From: Mariluticola halotolerans
GTDB taxonomy: Bacteria; Pseudomonadota; Alphaproteobacteria; Rhizobiales; Devosiaceae
NCBI RefSeq assembly: GCF_021611515.1
Contig: NZ_CP090960.1
Coordinates: forward strand, 2,896,001-2,960,000
Length of the DNA stretch: 64,000 nt
Direction of reading: 5' to 3'
The position numbers and the translations under genes were made by a program. Positions 27,904-37,178 of the stretch are shown piece after piece. The first letter of the stretch is position 1, and every line of letters starts with the position of its first letter. The notes under the pieces are model-generated. The model did not search any database. It was not told the DNA's origin and saw only the letters and a program-made list of their open reading frames with translations.

Positions 27904-28185
27904 ATGGGCGAAATCAGCAGTTCAGACAGTTATGAAGTCGCCTCGGAGCGTCTTGATCGCGCTCTGGCGCGGCTTGAAAAGGGGGTCGTCCGCCTTGGCG
28001 AGCAGGGGCGATCCCTTGCGGCGGTTGAAAAAGAACGTCAGCAATTGCGCGCAGACCGTAACCGGCTTTCCGCCGATCTTGAACGTGTGCAGCAAAAAGC
28101 CGCGCGGTTGGATGAAGGCGCGGCACAGGTCTCCCGCCGATTGGTGGATGCCATGGAAACGGTCAAATCCGTGCTCGCGAAATAG
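27904..28185 (+). CDS. DUF4164 family coiled-coil protein
   Basis: A 93-residue charged helical protein (RLDRALARLEKGV ... ERQQLRADRNRLSADLE), with the DUF4164 pattern found directly before zapA in Hyphomicrobiales. It is probably a coiled-coil partner of division proteins by context, but nothing in the sequence proves this. It has a GAAGAGG ribosome site and is followed by zapA after 21 bases. Confidence 0.78.
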   Translation: MGEISSSDSYEVASERLDRALARLEKGVVRLGEQGRSLAAVEKERQQLRADRNRLSADLERVQQKAARLDEGAAQVSRRLVDAMETVKSVLAK

Positions 28186-28206
28186 TTGAGGCTGGAGGAG
28201 AAACCA

Positions 28207-28587
28207 ATGGCCGAAGTCAGTATCGAGATCAATGGGCGCAAATATCGCATGGCGTGCGAAGACGGGCAGGAGGATCACCTCCAAAGCCTTGGTTTGCGTT
28301 TTGACAAGCATGTCAGCAGTTTCAAGGGTGATTTTGGCGAGATTGGCGATAACCGTTTGACGGTTATGGCGGGCATTTCCGTGATGGACAGTCTCGTGGA
28401 AGCCGAACGCCGCCTTGAAAGCCTTAAAGCGGAACTGGATGAAATTACCCGTGCCGGGCAGGCGCTGGCGGCGGAAAGCGAAGAGCTGGAAACCCGGTTT
28501 GCCAGCCGCATGTCGGAGGCGGCGCGCAAGATTGAACTGGCGGCTTCCGTGATTGAAGCGGCCAATCAGGATGGTGCGGAGAACTAG
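28207..28587 (+). CDS. zapA: Cell division protein ZapA
   Basis: A 126-residue protein (MAEVSIEINGRKYRMACEDG...) of the ZapA family, which binds FtsZ and promotes filament bundling. The N-terminal globular part is followed by a coiled coil (AERRLESLKAELDEITR). The ATG at 28207 has the ribosome site GAGGAG. The order DUF4164-zapA-6S RNA-5-FCL is conserved, and zapA-ssrS-ygfA is the arrangement in E. coli too. Confidence 0.9.
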   Translation: MAEVSIEINGRKYRMACEDGQEDHLQSLGLRFDKHVSSFKGDFGEIGDNRLTVMAGISVMDSLVEAERRLESLKAELDEITRAGQALAAESEELETRFASRMSEAARKIELAASVIEAANQDGAEN

Positions 28588-28643
28588 AATTTCAGATGCT
28601 GGCATTTGCCCCTTTGCGCCGGGGCAATGTTAGCACTATATGA

Positions 28644-28793
28644 GTGTTGCTGCCCGGTGCGTGTAGGATAAGTATTCCCGGGGCCTTATCGATCTTAAGG
28701 GAGCTGTGCCTGACCGGACCCGTGGGTTCGGACATACGGTGCCCACCTACTATGTAGGTTCCGGGATCGTCATCCCACGGCCAGGGCGGCACC
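28644..28793 (+). ncRNA. ssrS: 6S RNA
   Basis: Located between zapA and the 5-formyl-THF cyclo-ligase, its usual place. Segments such as TTCCCGGGGCCTTATCGATC, TAAGGGAGCTGTG and GTGCCCACCTAC are alphaproteobacterial 6S signatures. The ends pair (GCTGCCC at 28649-28655 with GGGCGGC at 28784-28790) to form the closing stem around a large central bulge that mimics an open promoter. A CTATAT at 28635-28640 is a fit for the -10 element, so the 5' end near 28644 is likely. A 14-bp hairpin (28598-28634) without a T tract precedes it. It binds RNA polymerase-sigma70 in stationary phase. Confidence 0.88.
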
Positions 28794-28819
28794 TAATTGA
28801 CGAGAACAGGATAAGCCGT

Positions 28820-29398
28820 TTGGCCGACAATCTGATCGAAGAAGCCAAAGCCGCTCTGCGTGAGCAGGCCCGCCAGCAACGTGCAGCGCTTGGTTCTGCC
28901 CTCAGGTCGGAGGCTGTAACCCAGGCCGCCGAACATTTTTTTGCGGATGTGGAGATTGGCGAGGGGCAGATTGTTGCCGCCTACTGGCCCATTCGCGACG
29001 AGATTGACTGCAAACCTGTTCTGGCGCGGTTGATGGACAGTTTTCAGCCGGTCTGTCTGCCCGTGATCACCGGCGATGATACCCCGTTGCAGTTCCGGCG
29101 CTGGGCGCTGGGCGCGGCGCTTTACGAGGCCGGGTTCGGCACGCTGGCCCCGCCCGATGATGCGCCGGTTGTGGAACCTGATGTGATCATCATTCCCCTG
29201 CTTGGTTTCGACCGGGCGGGCACACGGCTCGGCTATGGCAAGGGTCATTACGACCGCACGATTGCCGTAATGCAAAAAAAACCGGTGTTGATCGGCTATG
29301 CGTTCGCCGCGCAGGAGCTGGACAGTATTCCGGCCGATGATCATGACGTGCCGCTTGATTATCTGGTGACCGAAACCGGCGTCACACGGTTTTCCTGA
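28820..29398 (+). CDS. 5-formyltetrahydrofolate cyclo-ligase
   Basis: About 192 residues. It converts 5-formyl-THF to 5,10-methenyl-THF with ATP. ALREQARQQRAAL and the C-terminal block GFDRAGTRLGYGKGHYDRT are the family signature. The frame is open back to 28706, but that part is the 6S RNA, so I chose the TTG at 28820 (MADNLIEEAK...). It is coupled to ymdB, whose ATG follows two bases after its stop. Confidence 0.9.
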   Translation: MADNLIEEAKAALREQARQQRAALGSALRSEAVTQAAEHFFADVEIGEGQIVAAYWPIRDEIDCKPVLARLMDSFQPVCLPVITGDDTPLQFRRWALGAALYEAGFGTLAPPDDAPVVEPDVIIIPLLGFDRAGTRLGYGKGHYDRTIAVMQKKPVLIGYAFAAQELDSIPADDHDVPLDYLVTETGVTRFS

Positions 29399-29400
29399 GC

Positions 29401-30231
29401 ATGCGGATTTTGTTTCTGGGCGATGTTGTTGGACGGGCTGGCCGCGAGGCGGTCAGCAATCGCCTGCCGGGCCTGATTGATCGGCTGGCGCTCGACTTCG
29501 TTATCGTCAATGGTGAGAATGCCAGTCATGGCAAGGGCCTGACGGAAAGCCATTTCAAGGATATCAAGGATGCCGGTGCCGATGTGGTGACCCTTGGCGA
29601 TCACGCCTGGGATCAGCGCGACACGCTCAGCTATATCGAGCGGGAACCGACGCTGGTACGACCCATCAACATGTCGCCCGATGCGCCGGGACGCGGGGCC
29701 ATGCTCTGTCATGGCCGCAATGGTCACCGGGTCCTGGTGGTGCAGGGGCAGGGCCGGGTGTTCATGAACCCGGTCGACGATCCCTTCCGGGCCATCGAGA
29801 CGGCTGTCGACGAATGCCCGCTTGAATTCATTGCGGATGCCATTGTGGTTGATCTGCATGCCGAGGCGACCTCGGAAATGCAGGCGATGGGCCATTTTCT
29901 CGATGGCAAGGTCTCGCTGGTTGTGGGCACCCATACCCATATCCCCACATCCGATCACCGTATCCTGTCCGGCGGGACCGGGTTGATGTCGGACGCGGGC
30001 ATGTGTGGCGATTATGACAGTGTCATCGGAATGGAAGCGGATGAGCCGCTCAACCGGTTCCTGACCGGTATTCCGCGCGGGCGCTTTATTCCCGCCGAGG
30101 GGCAGGCCAGCCTGTCGGGCGTTGTCATCGAAACCGATCCGAAAACCGGGCTGTGCACCTATATTGCGCCCTTGCGGGTGGGCGGCAGCCTGAGCGAAAC
30201 CGTGCCTGATTTCGGTGGTTCTACCGCATAG
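29401..30231 (+). CDS. YmdB-family metallophosphoesterase
   Basis: A 276-residue calcineurin-like enzyme of the TIGR00282/YmdB family, reported to act on 2',3'-cyclic nucleotides. Metal-ligand motifs are LFLGDVVG at residues 5-12, VNGEN at 36-40 and GTHTHIPTSD near 180. The usual GNH reads GDH (Asp67), an altered metal ligand. It is downstream of 5-FCL with a two-base gap. Confidence 0.87.
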   Translation: MRILFLGDVVGRAGREAVSNRLPGLIDRLALDFVIVNGENASHGKGLTESHFKDIKDAGADVVTLGDHAWDQRDTLSYIEREPTLVRPINMSPDAPGRGAMLCHGRNGHRVLVVQGQGRVFMNPVDDPFRAIETAVDECPLEFIADAIVVDLHAEATSEMQAMGHFLDGKVSLVVGTHTHIPTSDHRILSGGTGLMSDAGMCGDYDSVIGMEADEPLNRFLTGIPRGRFIPAEGQASLSGVVIETDPKTGLCTYIAPLRVGGSLSETVPDFGGSTA

Positions 30232-30415
30232 ATTCACACCGGTATTTGCACCGGCTATTCCACAGCATTCCCGAAAAAACTTGCCATCAATGTTTTGATC
30301 GGTTCGGATACCGGGCAGGGATGAGCAGGGATTGCAAATCACTGAGCACCTGCTCCTTCAGACGGCGCTGCAGCGCCGGGCCAACGGTTCAATGCCGAAA
30401 AGCGGGAGCGGGTTC

Positions 30416-31831
30416 ATGGACGTGATCATCGATTTTCTCAATGATATTTTCTGGGGCTACGTATTGATTTACGGGCTTTTGGCGGTGGGGATATTCTTCA
30501 CCGTCCGGCTGGGATTTGTGCAATTTGTCCATTTCCCCGAAATGTTCCGGGCAGTCCTGGGCTCGCGTGAGGGCGACAAGGCGGGTATCAGCCCGTTCCA
30601 GGCATTGTGCACCAGTCTCGCCTCGCGGGTTGGCACGGGCAATCTGGCCGGTGTGGCCGTCGCGCTTTATCTCGGCGGGCCGGGCGCGATTTTCTGGATG
30701 TGGATGGTGGCGCTGGTTGGCATGGCCACGGCTTATGCGGAATCCACCCTGGCGCAGCTCTACAAAACCAAAAACGAGAATGGCGAATATCGTGGCGGGC
30801 CGGCTTTTTACATCGCGCGCGGGCTGAATGCGCCCTGGGCGGGGGCGGTTTTCTCGGTCTGTCTGATCCTGGCGTTCGGGCTGGTGTTCAACGCGGTGCA
30901 GGCCAATTCGATCGCCGATGCCATGCAGGGCGCTTTTGGTTTCGAGAAAATCTGGGTCGGGATCGCCCTGGCCGCTTTGACCGCTATCGTCATTTTCGGT
31001 GGTATCCGGCAGATCGCGCGGGTCGCGGAAATCATCGTGCCGTTCATGGCAGGGCTTTATCTGCTGGTCGCGCTTTATATCGTTGCCATGCACATCACAG
31101 AAGTCCCCGGGGTTCTGGCGATGATCGTCAAAAGCGCCTTCGGGTTTGATGCGGCGGCGGGCGGTCTGGTGGCGGCCATGCTCAATGGCGTCAAACGCGG
31201 TCTGTTCTCCAATGAGGCCGGCATGGGGTCTGCGCCCAATATTGCCGCCGTTGCCACGCCCAATCCGCACCACCCCTCTTCGCAGGGGTTTGTGCAGGCT
31301 TTGGGCGTGTTCATCGACACGCTGCTGATCTGTACGGCGACGGCGCTGATGATCCTGTTGTCCGGTGTCATGGTGCCGGGTTCGGAACTGACGGGCACGC
31401 CTTTGACCCAGGCGGCAATGACCGTGCATATCGGCGGAGCCGGGCAATATTTCATTGCCATCGCCATTCTGTTCTTCGCTTTCACCTCGATCATCGGCAA
31501 TTATTCCTATGCGGAAAATGCCATGACCTTTCTCAAGGCGGGCAATACAACCGGGCTGACCGTTTTGCGGCTCGGGGTTCTGGCAATGGTGGTCTGGGGT
31601 GCCTACGAAAGTGTGGCGACCGTCTTCAACGCTGCCGACGCCTCAATGGGGCTGATGGCGACGGTCAACCTGATTGCCATCGTTCTGCTGTCGGGAACCG
31701 TCGTCAAGCTGACCCGCGATTACACGGTTCAGCGCAAGGCGGGCCGTACGCCGATCTTTCATGCCGAGGATTATCCCGAGCTTGTTGAACGGATTGACGA
31801 GAACATCTGGAACCGGCGCGATCCGGGCTAG
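30416..31831 (+). CDS. AGCS-family alanine or glycine:cation symporter
   Basis: A 471-residue permease with about eleven spans. The blocks SREGDKAGISPFQALCTSLASRVGTGN and GLFSNEAGMGSAPNIAA are hallmarks of the sodium:alanine/glycine symporters. The ATG at 30416 has a GGGAG site; an in-frame ATG at 30392 adds eight residues. It lies between ymdB and yebC, where many relatives have no gene, so it may be an insertion. Confidence 0.9.
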   Translation: MDVIIDFLNDIFWGYVLIYGLLAVGIFFTVRLGFVQFVHFPEMFRAVLGSREGDKAGISPFQALCTSLASRVGTGNLAGVAVALYLGGPGAIFWMWMVALVGMATAYAESTLAQLYKTKNENGEYRGGPAFYIARGLNAPWAGAVFSVCLILAFGLVFNAVQANSIADAMQGAFGFEKIWVGIALAALTAIVIFGGIRQIARVAEIIVPFMAGLYLLVALYIVAMHITEVPGVLAMIVKSAFGFDAAAGGLVAAMLNGVKRGLFSNEAGMGSAPNIAAVATPNPHHPSSQGFVQALGVFIDTLLICTATALMILLSGVMVPGSELTGTPLTQAAMTVHIGGAGQYFIAIAILFFAFTSIIGNYSYAENAMTFLKAGNTTGLTVLRLGVLAMVVWGAYESVATVFNAADASMGLMATVNLIAIVLLSGTVVKLTRDYTVQRKAGRTPIFHAEDYPELVERIDENIWNRRDPG

Positions 31832-31993
31832 ATTCTGTGCGTGACGGGCGGGGTTTCGGCCCCGTCCGGCCACTTTTGCGGTGACAGCGGGGCCGCCCAT
31901 TGCCCAAAAATCCTCTTTCCCCTTTTGACGCCATGGCGAGAGTTACTTATAAGCGTCGCAAATTCGACGAAAACGGATGAACCAGGGGCATCA

Positions 31994-32740
31994 ATGGCCG
32001 GCCATTCACAGTTCAAGAACATCATGCACCGCAAGGGCCGTCAGGACGCGGTGCGCTCGAAGCTTTTCTCAAAGCTCTCAAAGGAAATCACCGTTGCGGC
32101 AAAAATGGGCGCGCCGGACCCGGACATGAATCCGCGTCTGCGCCTGGCAATCAACAATGCCAAGGCCCAGTCCATGCCCAAGGACAATATCCAGCGGGCG
32201 GTCAACAAGGCCTCGATGGGTGATGTCGAGAATTATGACGAGATCCGCTACGAGGGCTATGGCCCCGGTGGCGTTGCGATCATCGTTGAAGCCCTCACAG
32301 ACAACCGTAACCGCACGGCCTCCAATGTACGGGCCACCTTCTCAAAGAACGGCGGCGCACTGGGCGAAAGCAATACCGTTGCCTTCATGTTCGACCGGGT
32401 TGGCGAAATTGTTTATCCCGCCAGTGCCGGCGACGCGGATACCGTGATGGAAGCGGCGATTGAAGCGGGCGCCGATGATGTCGTCTCGGATGAAAACGGT
32501 CACACGATCTATTGCACTTTCGAGGCGATTGGCGATGTCTCCACCGCGCTGGAAAAGGCGCTGGGAGAAGCCGAATCGGTCAAGCCGATCTGGAAGCCGC
32601 AGAACGGCACCCCGGTTGATGCCGAAAAGGGGGCAACCCTGATGAAGCTGCTCGCCGCACTCGATGACGATGATGACGTGCAAAACGTCTATGCGAATTT
32701 CGAGATGAGCGACGAAGACATGGCGAAAATCTCCGACTAG
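31994..32740 (+). CDS. yebC: YebC/PmpR-family regulatory protein
   Basis: A 248-residue protein ([19 protein letters not shown]...) of the YebC family, variously described as transcription regulators and, more recently, as translation factors at proline-rich sites. Signature blocks are [20 protein letters not shown] and [19 protein letters not shown]. The ATG at 31994 is at the known N-terminus. It is upstream of ruvCAB, as in many bacteria, with a GGDEF gene inserted between. Confidence 0.93.
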   Translation: MAGHSQFKNIMHRKGRQDAVRSKLFSKLSKEITVAAKMGAPDPDMNPRLRLAINNAKAQSMPKDNIQRAVNKASMGDVENYDEIRYEGYGPGGVAIIVEALTDNRNRTASNVRATFSKNGGALGESNTVAFMFDRVGEIVYPASAGDADTVMEAAIEAGADDVVSDENGHTIYCTFEAIGDVSTALEKALGEAESVKPIWKPQNGTPVDAEKGATLMKLLAALDDDDDVQNVYANFEMSDEDMAKISD

Positions 32741-32768
32741 CGCAAAACCTTTTGCCCGCCTTGCCCGA

Positions 32769-33563
32769 TCAGCCGGTTGCGCCGGTCAGGGCAGGCGGCA
32801 ATGGTCTTTTATCGTCTTTTACATGATCCAGCCGGGCGCGATTGCGCCCGTCCTGTTTGGCCGCGTAAAGCCGCTGGTCAGCCGCGCGATAGAGCATGGC
32901 GAATGCGCTCGGTTCCGTGGCGACAATGCCGCCTATGCTGACCGACAGGTCATGCCGCGCGCCATCAGGGGCAAAATGCGCGGCCGCCACCGCCTGGCGG
33001 ATGCGTTCAGCGATCTGGCGCGCCTGGGCATCGTCTCCGCCCGGCAGAAAAGCGCCAAATTCCTCACCACCGATACGCCCCAGCATGTCGCCGGCCCGGA
33101 TGGCAGACTGGATAGCGTCGGCAACGATGCCGAGCGCAATATCGCCCTGATCATGACCGAAGCGGTCATTCACCCGCTTGAAATTGTCGATATCGATGAT
33201 CAGCAACGCGCAGGGGCGGTGCGGGGTGGCATATTGCAGGGCGATATCCACTGATGCGGTGAAGCCGCGCCGGTTCATGCAATCGAGCAGGCTGTCGGTA
33301 TAGGCGAGCCGTTGCAGTACCCGGTTGTCCTCCAGCATCTGATAATGCCGGATCATGAAAAAGCCGGCCACGGGCACGGCCAGCAGCAATGGCAGAATCA
33401 GGGCCAGCAGAATGCCCGTGATCTCCAGATTGCCTGTAAAAACCAGCATGATCCCCGTGGCAATGAACGCTGAAATAACCAGCGTTCCCAAAGTGATAGC
33501 CAGTGTCCACAAAATCACGTTTGCCCATGCGATTGCGGGCAGTTTCGGAATTGGTCCAACCAT
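32769..33563 (-). CDS. Membrane diguanylate cyclase (GGDEF)
   Basis: A 264-residue protein. Two membrane spans at residues ~12-43 and ~49-70, then a GGDEF domain with the active-site motif GGEEF (165-169) and substrate block DIDNFKRVNDRFGHDQGD. An inhibitory I-site RAGD (156-159) lies five residues ahead, so it likely makes cyclic-di-GMP with product feedback. No sensor domain is seen besides the spans. It is divergent from ruvC. Confidence 0.88.
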   Translation of the reverse strand: MVGPIPKLPAIAWANVILWTLAITLGTLVISAFIATGIMLVFTGNLEITGILLALILPLLLAVPVAGFFMIRHYQMLEDNRVLQRLAYTDSLLDCMNRRGFTASVDIALQYATPHRPCALLIIDIDNFKRVNDRFGHDQGDIALGIVADAIQSAIRAGDMLGRIGGEEFGAFLPGGDDAQARQIAERIRQAVAAAHFAPDGARHDLSVSIGGIVATEPSAFAMLYRAADQRLYAAKQDGRNRARLDHVKDDKRPLPPALTGATG

Positions 33564-33633
33564 TGCGATGCGTCCCCTTGCTGCCCCCGCGGCGAACCTA
33601 GTTTTGACCTGTGAACATGACCTTCCTTCAAAA

Positions 33634-33647
33634 GTTAAAATTTTAAC
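33634..33647. promoter_or_regulatory. 14-bp palindrome in the divergent GGDEF/ruvC promoter region
   Basis: Perfect palindrome GTTAAAATTTTAAC about 70 bases from the GGDEF start and 84 bases from ruvC. It may be an operator for either gene; AT-rich symmetry alone cannot tell. Confidence 0.4.
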
Positions 33648-33730
33648 GATCTGGTCAGGTTTTGGTGGATTTGTTTCTGGTTTGTTCACACAAGTCTTGG
33701 TAGGTTTGCCGGAGTTGAATAGGGTTGTTC

Positions 33731-34237
33731 ATGGCAAATATTGTACGAATCATTGGCATTGATCCGGGCTTGCGGAAATGCGGCTGGGGCATAATCGAGA
33801 GCAATGGCAACAGGTTGCAGTTCGTGGCGGCGGGCACATTGACGCCACCGGTGCAGGGCGAGCTGGCCTATCGGCTGGCCTTCCTGTTCGAGGGGCTGAC
33901 GGCCCTGATAAAAAAGTACCAGCCAGATGAAGCGGCTGTGGAAGAAACCTATGTCAACAAGGGTGCGCGCTCGGCGCTGCAACTTGGTCAGGCGCGCGGG
34001 GTGGTTTTGATGACCCCGGCAGCGCTCGGTTTGCCGGTGGGCGAATATGCGGCCAACCTGGTCAAGAAATCGGTGGTGGGCACGGGCCATGCGGACAAGA
34101 ACCAGATTCAGCTGATGATCAAGACACTGCTGCCCGCGGCGGATTTCAACAGCGCGGATGCGGCGGATGCCCTGGCGATTGCCATTTGCCATGCGCATCA
34201 CCGGCGCGATCTCAGGCTACAGGCGGTACGGGCATGA
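33731..34237 (+). CDS. ruvC: Holliday junction endodeoxyribonuclease RuvC
   Basis: A 168-residue resolvase. The first catalytic Asp is in GIDPG (residue 11), the Glu in EAAVEETYVNKG and the last acidic residues in DAADALAIAICHAHH. The ATG at 33731 is three codons past an open TTG. ruvA starts at the stop codon (ATGA overlap), so ruvCAB is an operon. Confidence 0.95.
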   Translation: MANIVRIIGIDPGLRKCGWGIIESNGNRLQFVAAGTLTPPVQGELAYRLAFLFEGLTALIKKYQPDEAAVEETYVNKGARSALQLGQARGVVLMTPAALGLPVGEYAANLVKKSVVGTGHADKNQIQLMIKTLLPAADFNSADAADALAIAICHAHHRRDLRLQAVRA

Positions 34238-34851
34238 TCGGTAAACTCAAGGGGATTGTTGACAGTTTCGGCGATGATTTCGTGCTGCTCGATGTGGGGG
34301 GTGTCTGTTACGAGGCGTTTTGTTCCTCGCGCTCGCTGGCAGCGCTGCCAAAACCGGGTGAGGCGGCAACGCTGTTTGTTGAAATGATCGTGCGCGAAGA
34401 CATGATCCGGCTTTACGGCTTTTCCGGTCAGGCGGAGAAATCCTGGTTCCGCACGCTCACCGGTGTGCAGGGTGTGGGCGCGCGTGTCGCGCTTGCCATT
34501 CTCTCGGTGCTGACCTCTTCCGAACTGGCCAGCGCCATTGCCCTGCAGGACAAGACGGCGATTGGCCGGGCCAATGGCGTTGGTCCCAAACTGGCGCAGC
34601 GCATTGTGACCGAACTGAAGGGCAAGGCGCCCGATCTTGGTGCGGTGGATGCCGGGGCGCTCGGGTTGCAGACAGCGCTTGGTGATGGAGCTGCTGCCGG
34701 CAATGTCACCGATGCGGTGTCGGCACTCACCAATCTTGGCTATTCCAGCCAGTTGGCGTCCGGTGCGGTGGCGCGGATCATTGCCAGAGAGGGCGAAGAT
34801 GTGCCAACCGAGAAACTCATTCGCCTTGGACTTCGGGAGTTGAGTAGTTGA
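34234..34851 (+). CDS. ruvA: Holliday junction helicase subunit RuvA
   Basis: A 205-residue DNA-binding subunit ([16 protein letters not shown]...). The helix-hairpin-helix pair is at residues ~70-130 ([33 protein letters not shown]), and a C-terminal RuvB-contact domain ends the protein. It overlaps ruvC and ruvB by 4 bases at each end. Confidence 0.95.
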   Translation: MIGKLKGIVDSFGDDFVLLDVGGVCYEAFCSSRSLAALPKPGEAATLFVEMIVREDMIRLYGFSGQAEKSWFRTLTGVQGVGARVALAILSVLTSSELASAIALQDKTAIGRANGVGPKLAQRIVTELKGKAPDLGAVDAGALGLQTALGDGAAAGNVTDAVSALTNLGYSSQLASGAVARIIAREGEDVPTEKLIRLGLRELSS

Positions 34852-35885
34852 CGGATCTGACTTCGGCCGATGCGGGTCGTGACAGCGAGCTTGATGTGTC
34901 GCTGCGGCCCTCCGGTTTCGACCAGTTTGTGGGTCAGGAAGCGGCGCGGGCCAATCTGCAGGTGTTCATCGAGGCGGCGCGCCAGCGCAAGTCGGCGCTG
35001 GATCATGTGCTGTTTGTCGGCCCGCCGGGGTTGGGCAAAACCACGCTGGCGCAAATCGTGGCGCGCGAACTCGGGGTTGGCTTTCGGGCGACCTCCGGCC
35101 CGGTTATCACCAAGGCCGGTGATCTGGCGGCGCTGCTGACCAATCTTGAAGACCGCGACGTGTTGTTCATCGACGAAATTCACCGCTTGAGCCCGGCGGT
35201 CGAGGAAATCCTTTATCCGGCGATGGAAGATTTCCAGCTCGATCTGATTATCGGCGAGGGGCCGGCAGCGCGTTCGGTGCGGATTGATCTCGCCCGGTTC
35301 ACGCTGGTTGCCGCCACCACCCGTGCGGGTCTTTTGACCACGCCCTTGCGCGACCGGTTTGGCATTCCGGTCCGGCTCAATTTCTATACGCCCGAAGAAC
35401 TGGTCAAAATCGTCTCGCGGGGCGCGGGCCTGCTCGGCGTCGGCATGAGTGCCGACGGGGCGCTTGAAATTGCGCGCCGTTCGCGCGGTACACCGCGTAT
35501 TGCCGGGCGGCTGCTGCGCCGGGTCACCGATTTTGCCCTTGTTGATGGCGCGCCCGAAATCAACGCGTCTGTAGCCGACAAGGCCCTGTTACGGCTCGAT
35601 GTGGATGCGCGCGGCCTTGATCTGCTCGACAGGCGGTATCTCGATATCATTGCCGAGCATTATAATGGCGGCCCGGTCGGGATCGAAACCATTGCCGCCG
35701 CGCTTTCCGAACCGCGCGATGCAATTGAGGATATTGTCGAGCCCTATTTGATGCAGCAGGGCTTTATCCAGCGCACCCCGCGCGGCCGCATGATGACCGG
35801 CACCGCCTTCCAGCACCTCGGCCGCTCAGTGCCGCAAGGGTTCGTCGGCGGGCAGTCCGGATTGTTCGACGAACCGGAAAGCTGA
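34848..35885 (+). CDS. ruvB: Holliday junction helicase ATPase RuvB
   Basis: A 345-residue AAA+ motor for branch migration. Walker A GPPGLGKT, Walker [12 protein letters not shown], sensor 1 ATTRAGLL and the C-terminal winged helix ([17 protein letters not shown]) are present. The start is TTG in a TTGA overlap with the ruvA stop. Confidence 0.96.
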   Translation: MTDLTSADAGRDSELDVSLRPSGFDQFVGQEAARANLQVFIEAARQRKSALDHVLFVGPPGLGKTTLAQIVARELGVGFRATSGPVITKAGDLAALLTNLEDRDVLFIDEIHRLSPAVEEILYPAMEDFQLDLIIGEGPAARSVRIDLARFTLVAATTRAGLLTTPLRDRFGIPVRLNFYTPEELVKIVSRGAGLLGVGMSADGALEIARRSRGTPRIAGRLLRRVTDFALVDGAPEINASVADKALLRLDVDARGLDLLDRRYLDIIAEHYNGGPVGIETIAAALSEPRDAIEDIVEPYLMQQGFIQRTPRGRMMTGTAFQHLGRSVPQGFVGGQSGLFDEPES

Positions 35886-37178
35886 TCTTTAGCACCGCCG
35901 ACGCGGCGCACTGGATTCCCGTTTTCGCAGGGAATGACGGAGTGGGTGTGGAACGCCCCAAACCCTCATCCCCCAGATCGTCACCCTCGGGCTTGACCCG
36001 AGGGCCCATGACCAACCATCCAGATTAGATGAAGGGCAGGTCAGTCCCAACCTTCCCGCACCACACTCCCACCCGTGGTTGCTGCCCAATCGCATGGGTA
36101 CTCGGGTCAAGCCCGAGTATGACGATCGGAGATAGGACAACAAATGGCACGTCCCCCTTCCTTCTCCCTCGGGCCTGACCCGAGGGTCCATACGATATCG
36201 GCCACATCGCATGGATGCCCGGATCAAGTCCGGGCAAAAAGGGGTGAAGGGCTAGATCTCGCCCAAACCCAATCACAAATCCCTCGTCGTCATTGCGAGC
36301 GGCGAAGCCGCGCGGCAATCCAGAGCGGCACGCACATAACCCGGCGACCTTCTTCTCCCTCCCCCTTGTGGGGAGGGTTTAAGGGTGGGGGTTGGCCCAA
36401 AGGGCCAAACAAAGACTCTGCGATCTCTCCGCACAAACCGCGCTTGTGGCTCCACCCCACCCGACCCGGCTGTGCCGGGCCACCCTCCCCATCAAGGGGA
36501 GGGAAAACCACCGCCCCCCACAAAACTTATCGACGCCCCCCAAACCCCGTTTATCCTCATCCCACCTTTTCACATCACCGGCGCCGGCGCGACGAACGTC
36601 CGGGGTGAAGAGGGACCGGGTTCCTTGGGGGTCGCCTCAGGGAAGGCCAAAACTGTGCCGCGACCAGCCTGCCCCCGTTGGCAGGTGTACTTCCGAAAGG
36701 AAGCGGGGATGGGCCCCAGCGCTAGTAAGAGCACAGGCCACGCCAAAAACCCCGGTTGCATGAGACGGTGTATGTCTCATTTGTTTTAACTCTCAGACGG
36801 GCCATGCACCGTCTCATGCCGCCTGATTATGGACACCGTTGGGTCTTTGGGCCTGACGGGGGCTTTGGGGTGCGCGCGATTACTGCGACCGCATTCTCTC
36901 CCCACCCCCATCGTCATCCCCGCGCAGGCGGGGATCCAGTGCACCGCGTCGGCGGTGCGAGGGATGTCTTTCGCGGGCAGGACTGCCCGCTGCTGGATTC
37001 CCGCCTGCGCGGGAATGACGGGGCGGGTGCGGCAGGCGTTGCGCTTTCAGCGAAAACCTGCCGCAAAAATCAAACCTGTCATTGACTTGGCCCGGCGCAC
37101 TCATGACTCTTGGCAGCGGAAAACGGAGACGATTGATCCCATGATTTTTGCCCCCATCCCTTCAAGGGAATTGCCCCA
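35886..37178. repeat. 1.3-kb gene-free island of palindromic repeats
   Basis: No credible gene lies here. At least eight palindromes are visible: CCTCGGG-N5-CCCGAGG (35985-36003), ACTCGGG-N5-CCCGAGT (36100-36118), CCCTCGGG..CCCGAGGG (36167-36186), GCCCGGA-N5-TCCGGGC (36217-36235), a GCGAGC-rich hairpin (36288-36322), two CCCTCCCC/GGGGAGGG hairpins (36358-36378, 36483-36503), and the 109-bp element at 36912-37020. The open frames in this region are by-products of repeat composition. This resembles REP/BIME-type clusters of alphaproteobacterial genomes. A separate structured segment lies at 36621-36745. Confidence 0.8.
36912..37020. repeat. 109-bp palindromic element with 28-bp terminal inverted repeats
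   Basis: The left arm (36912-36939) and the right arm (36993-37020) are inverted repeats matching at about 25 of 28 bases; each begins or ends in CGTCAT/ATGACG. The core has a second hairpin (GCGGGCA..TGCCCGC). A partial inverted copy occurs at 35891-35942. MITE- or REP-like; no coding capacity. Confidence 0.75.

Noticed and set aside
36690-36703. SRP RNA hairpin
   Set aside because: The GAAA-capped stem alone is not enough; the conserved SRP helix-8 sequence around it is absent.
36144-36789. Overlapping reading frames in the repeat island
   Set aside because: Composition follows the palindromes, no ribosome sites, no family features.
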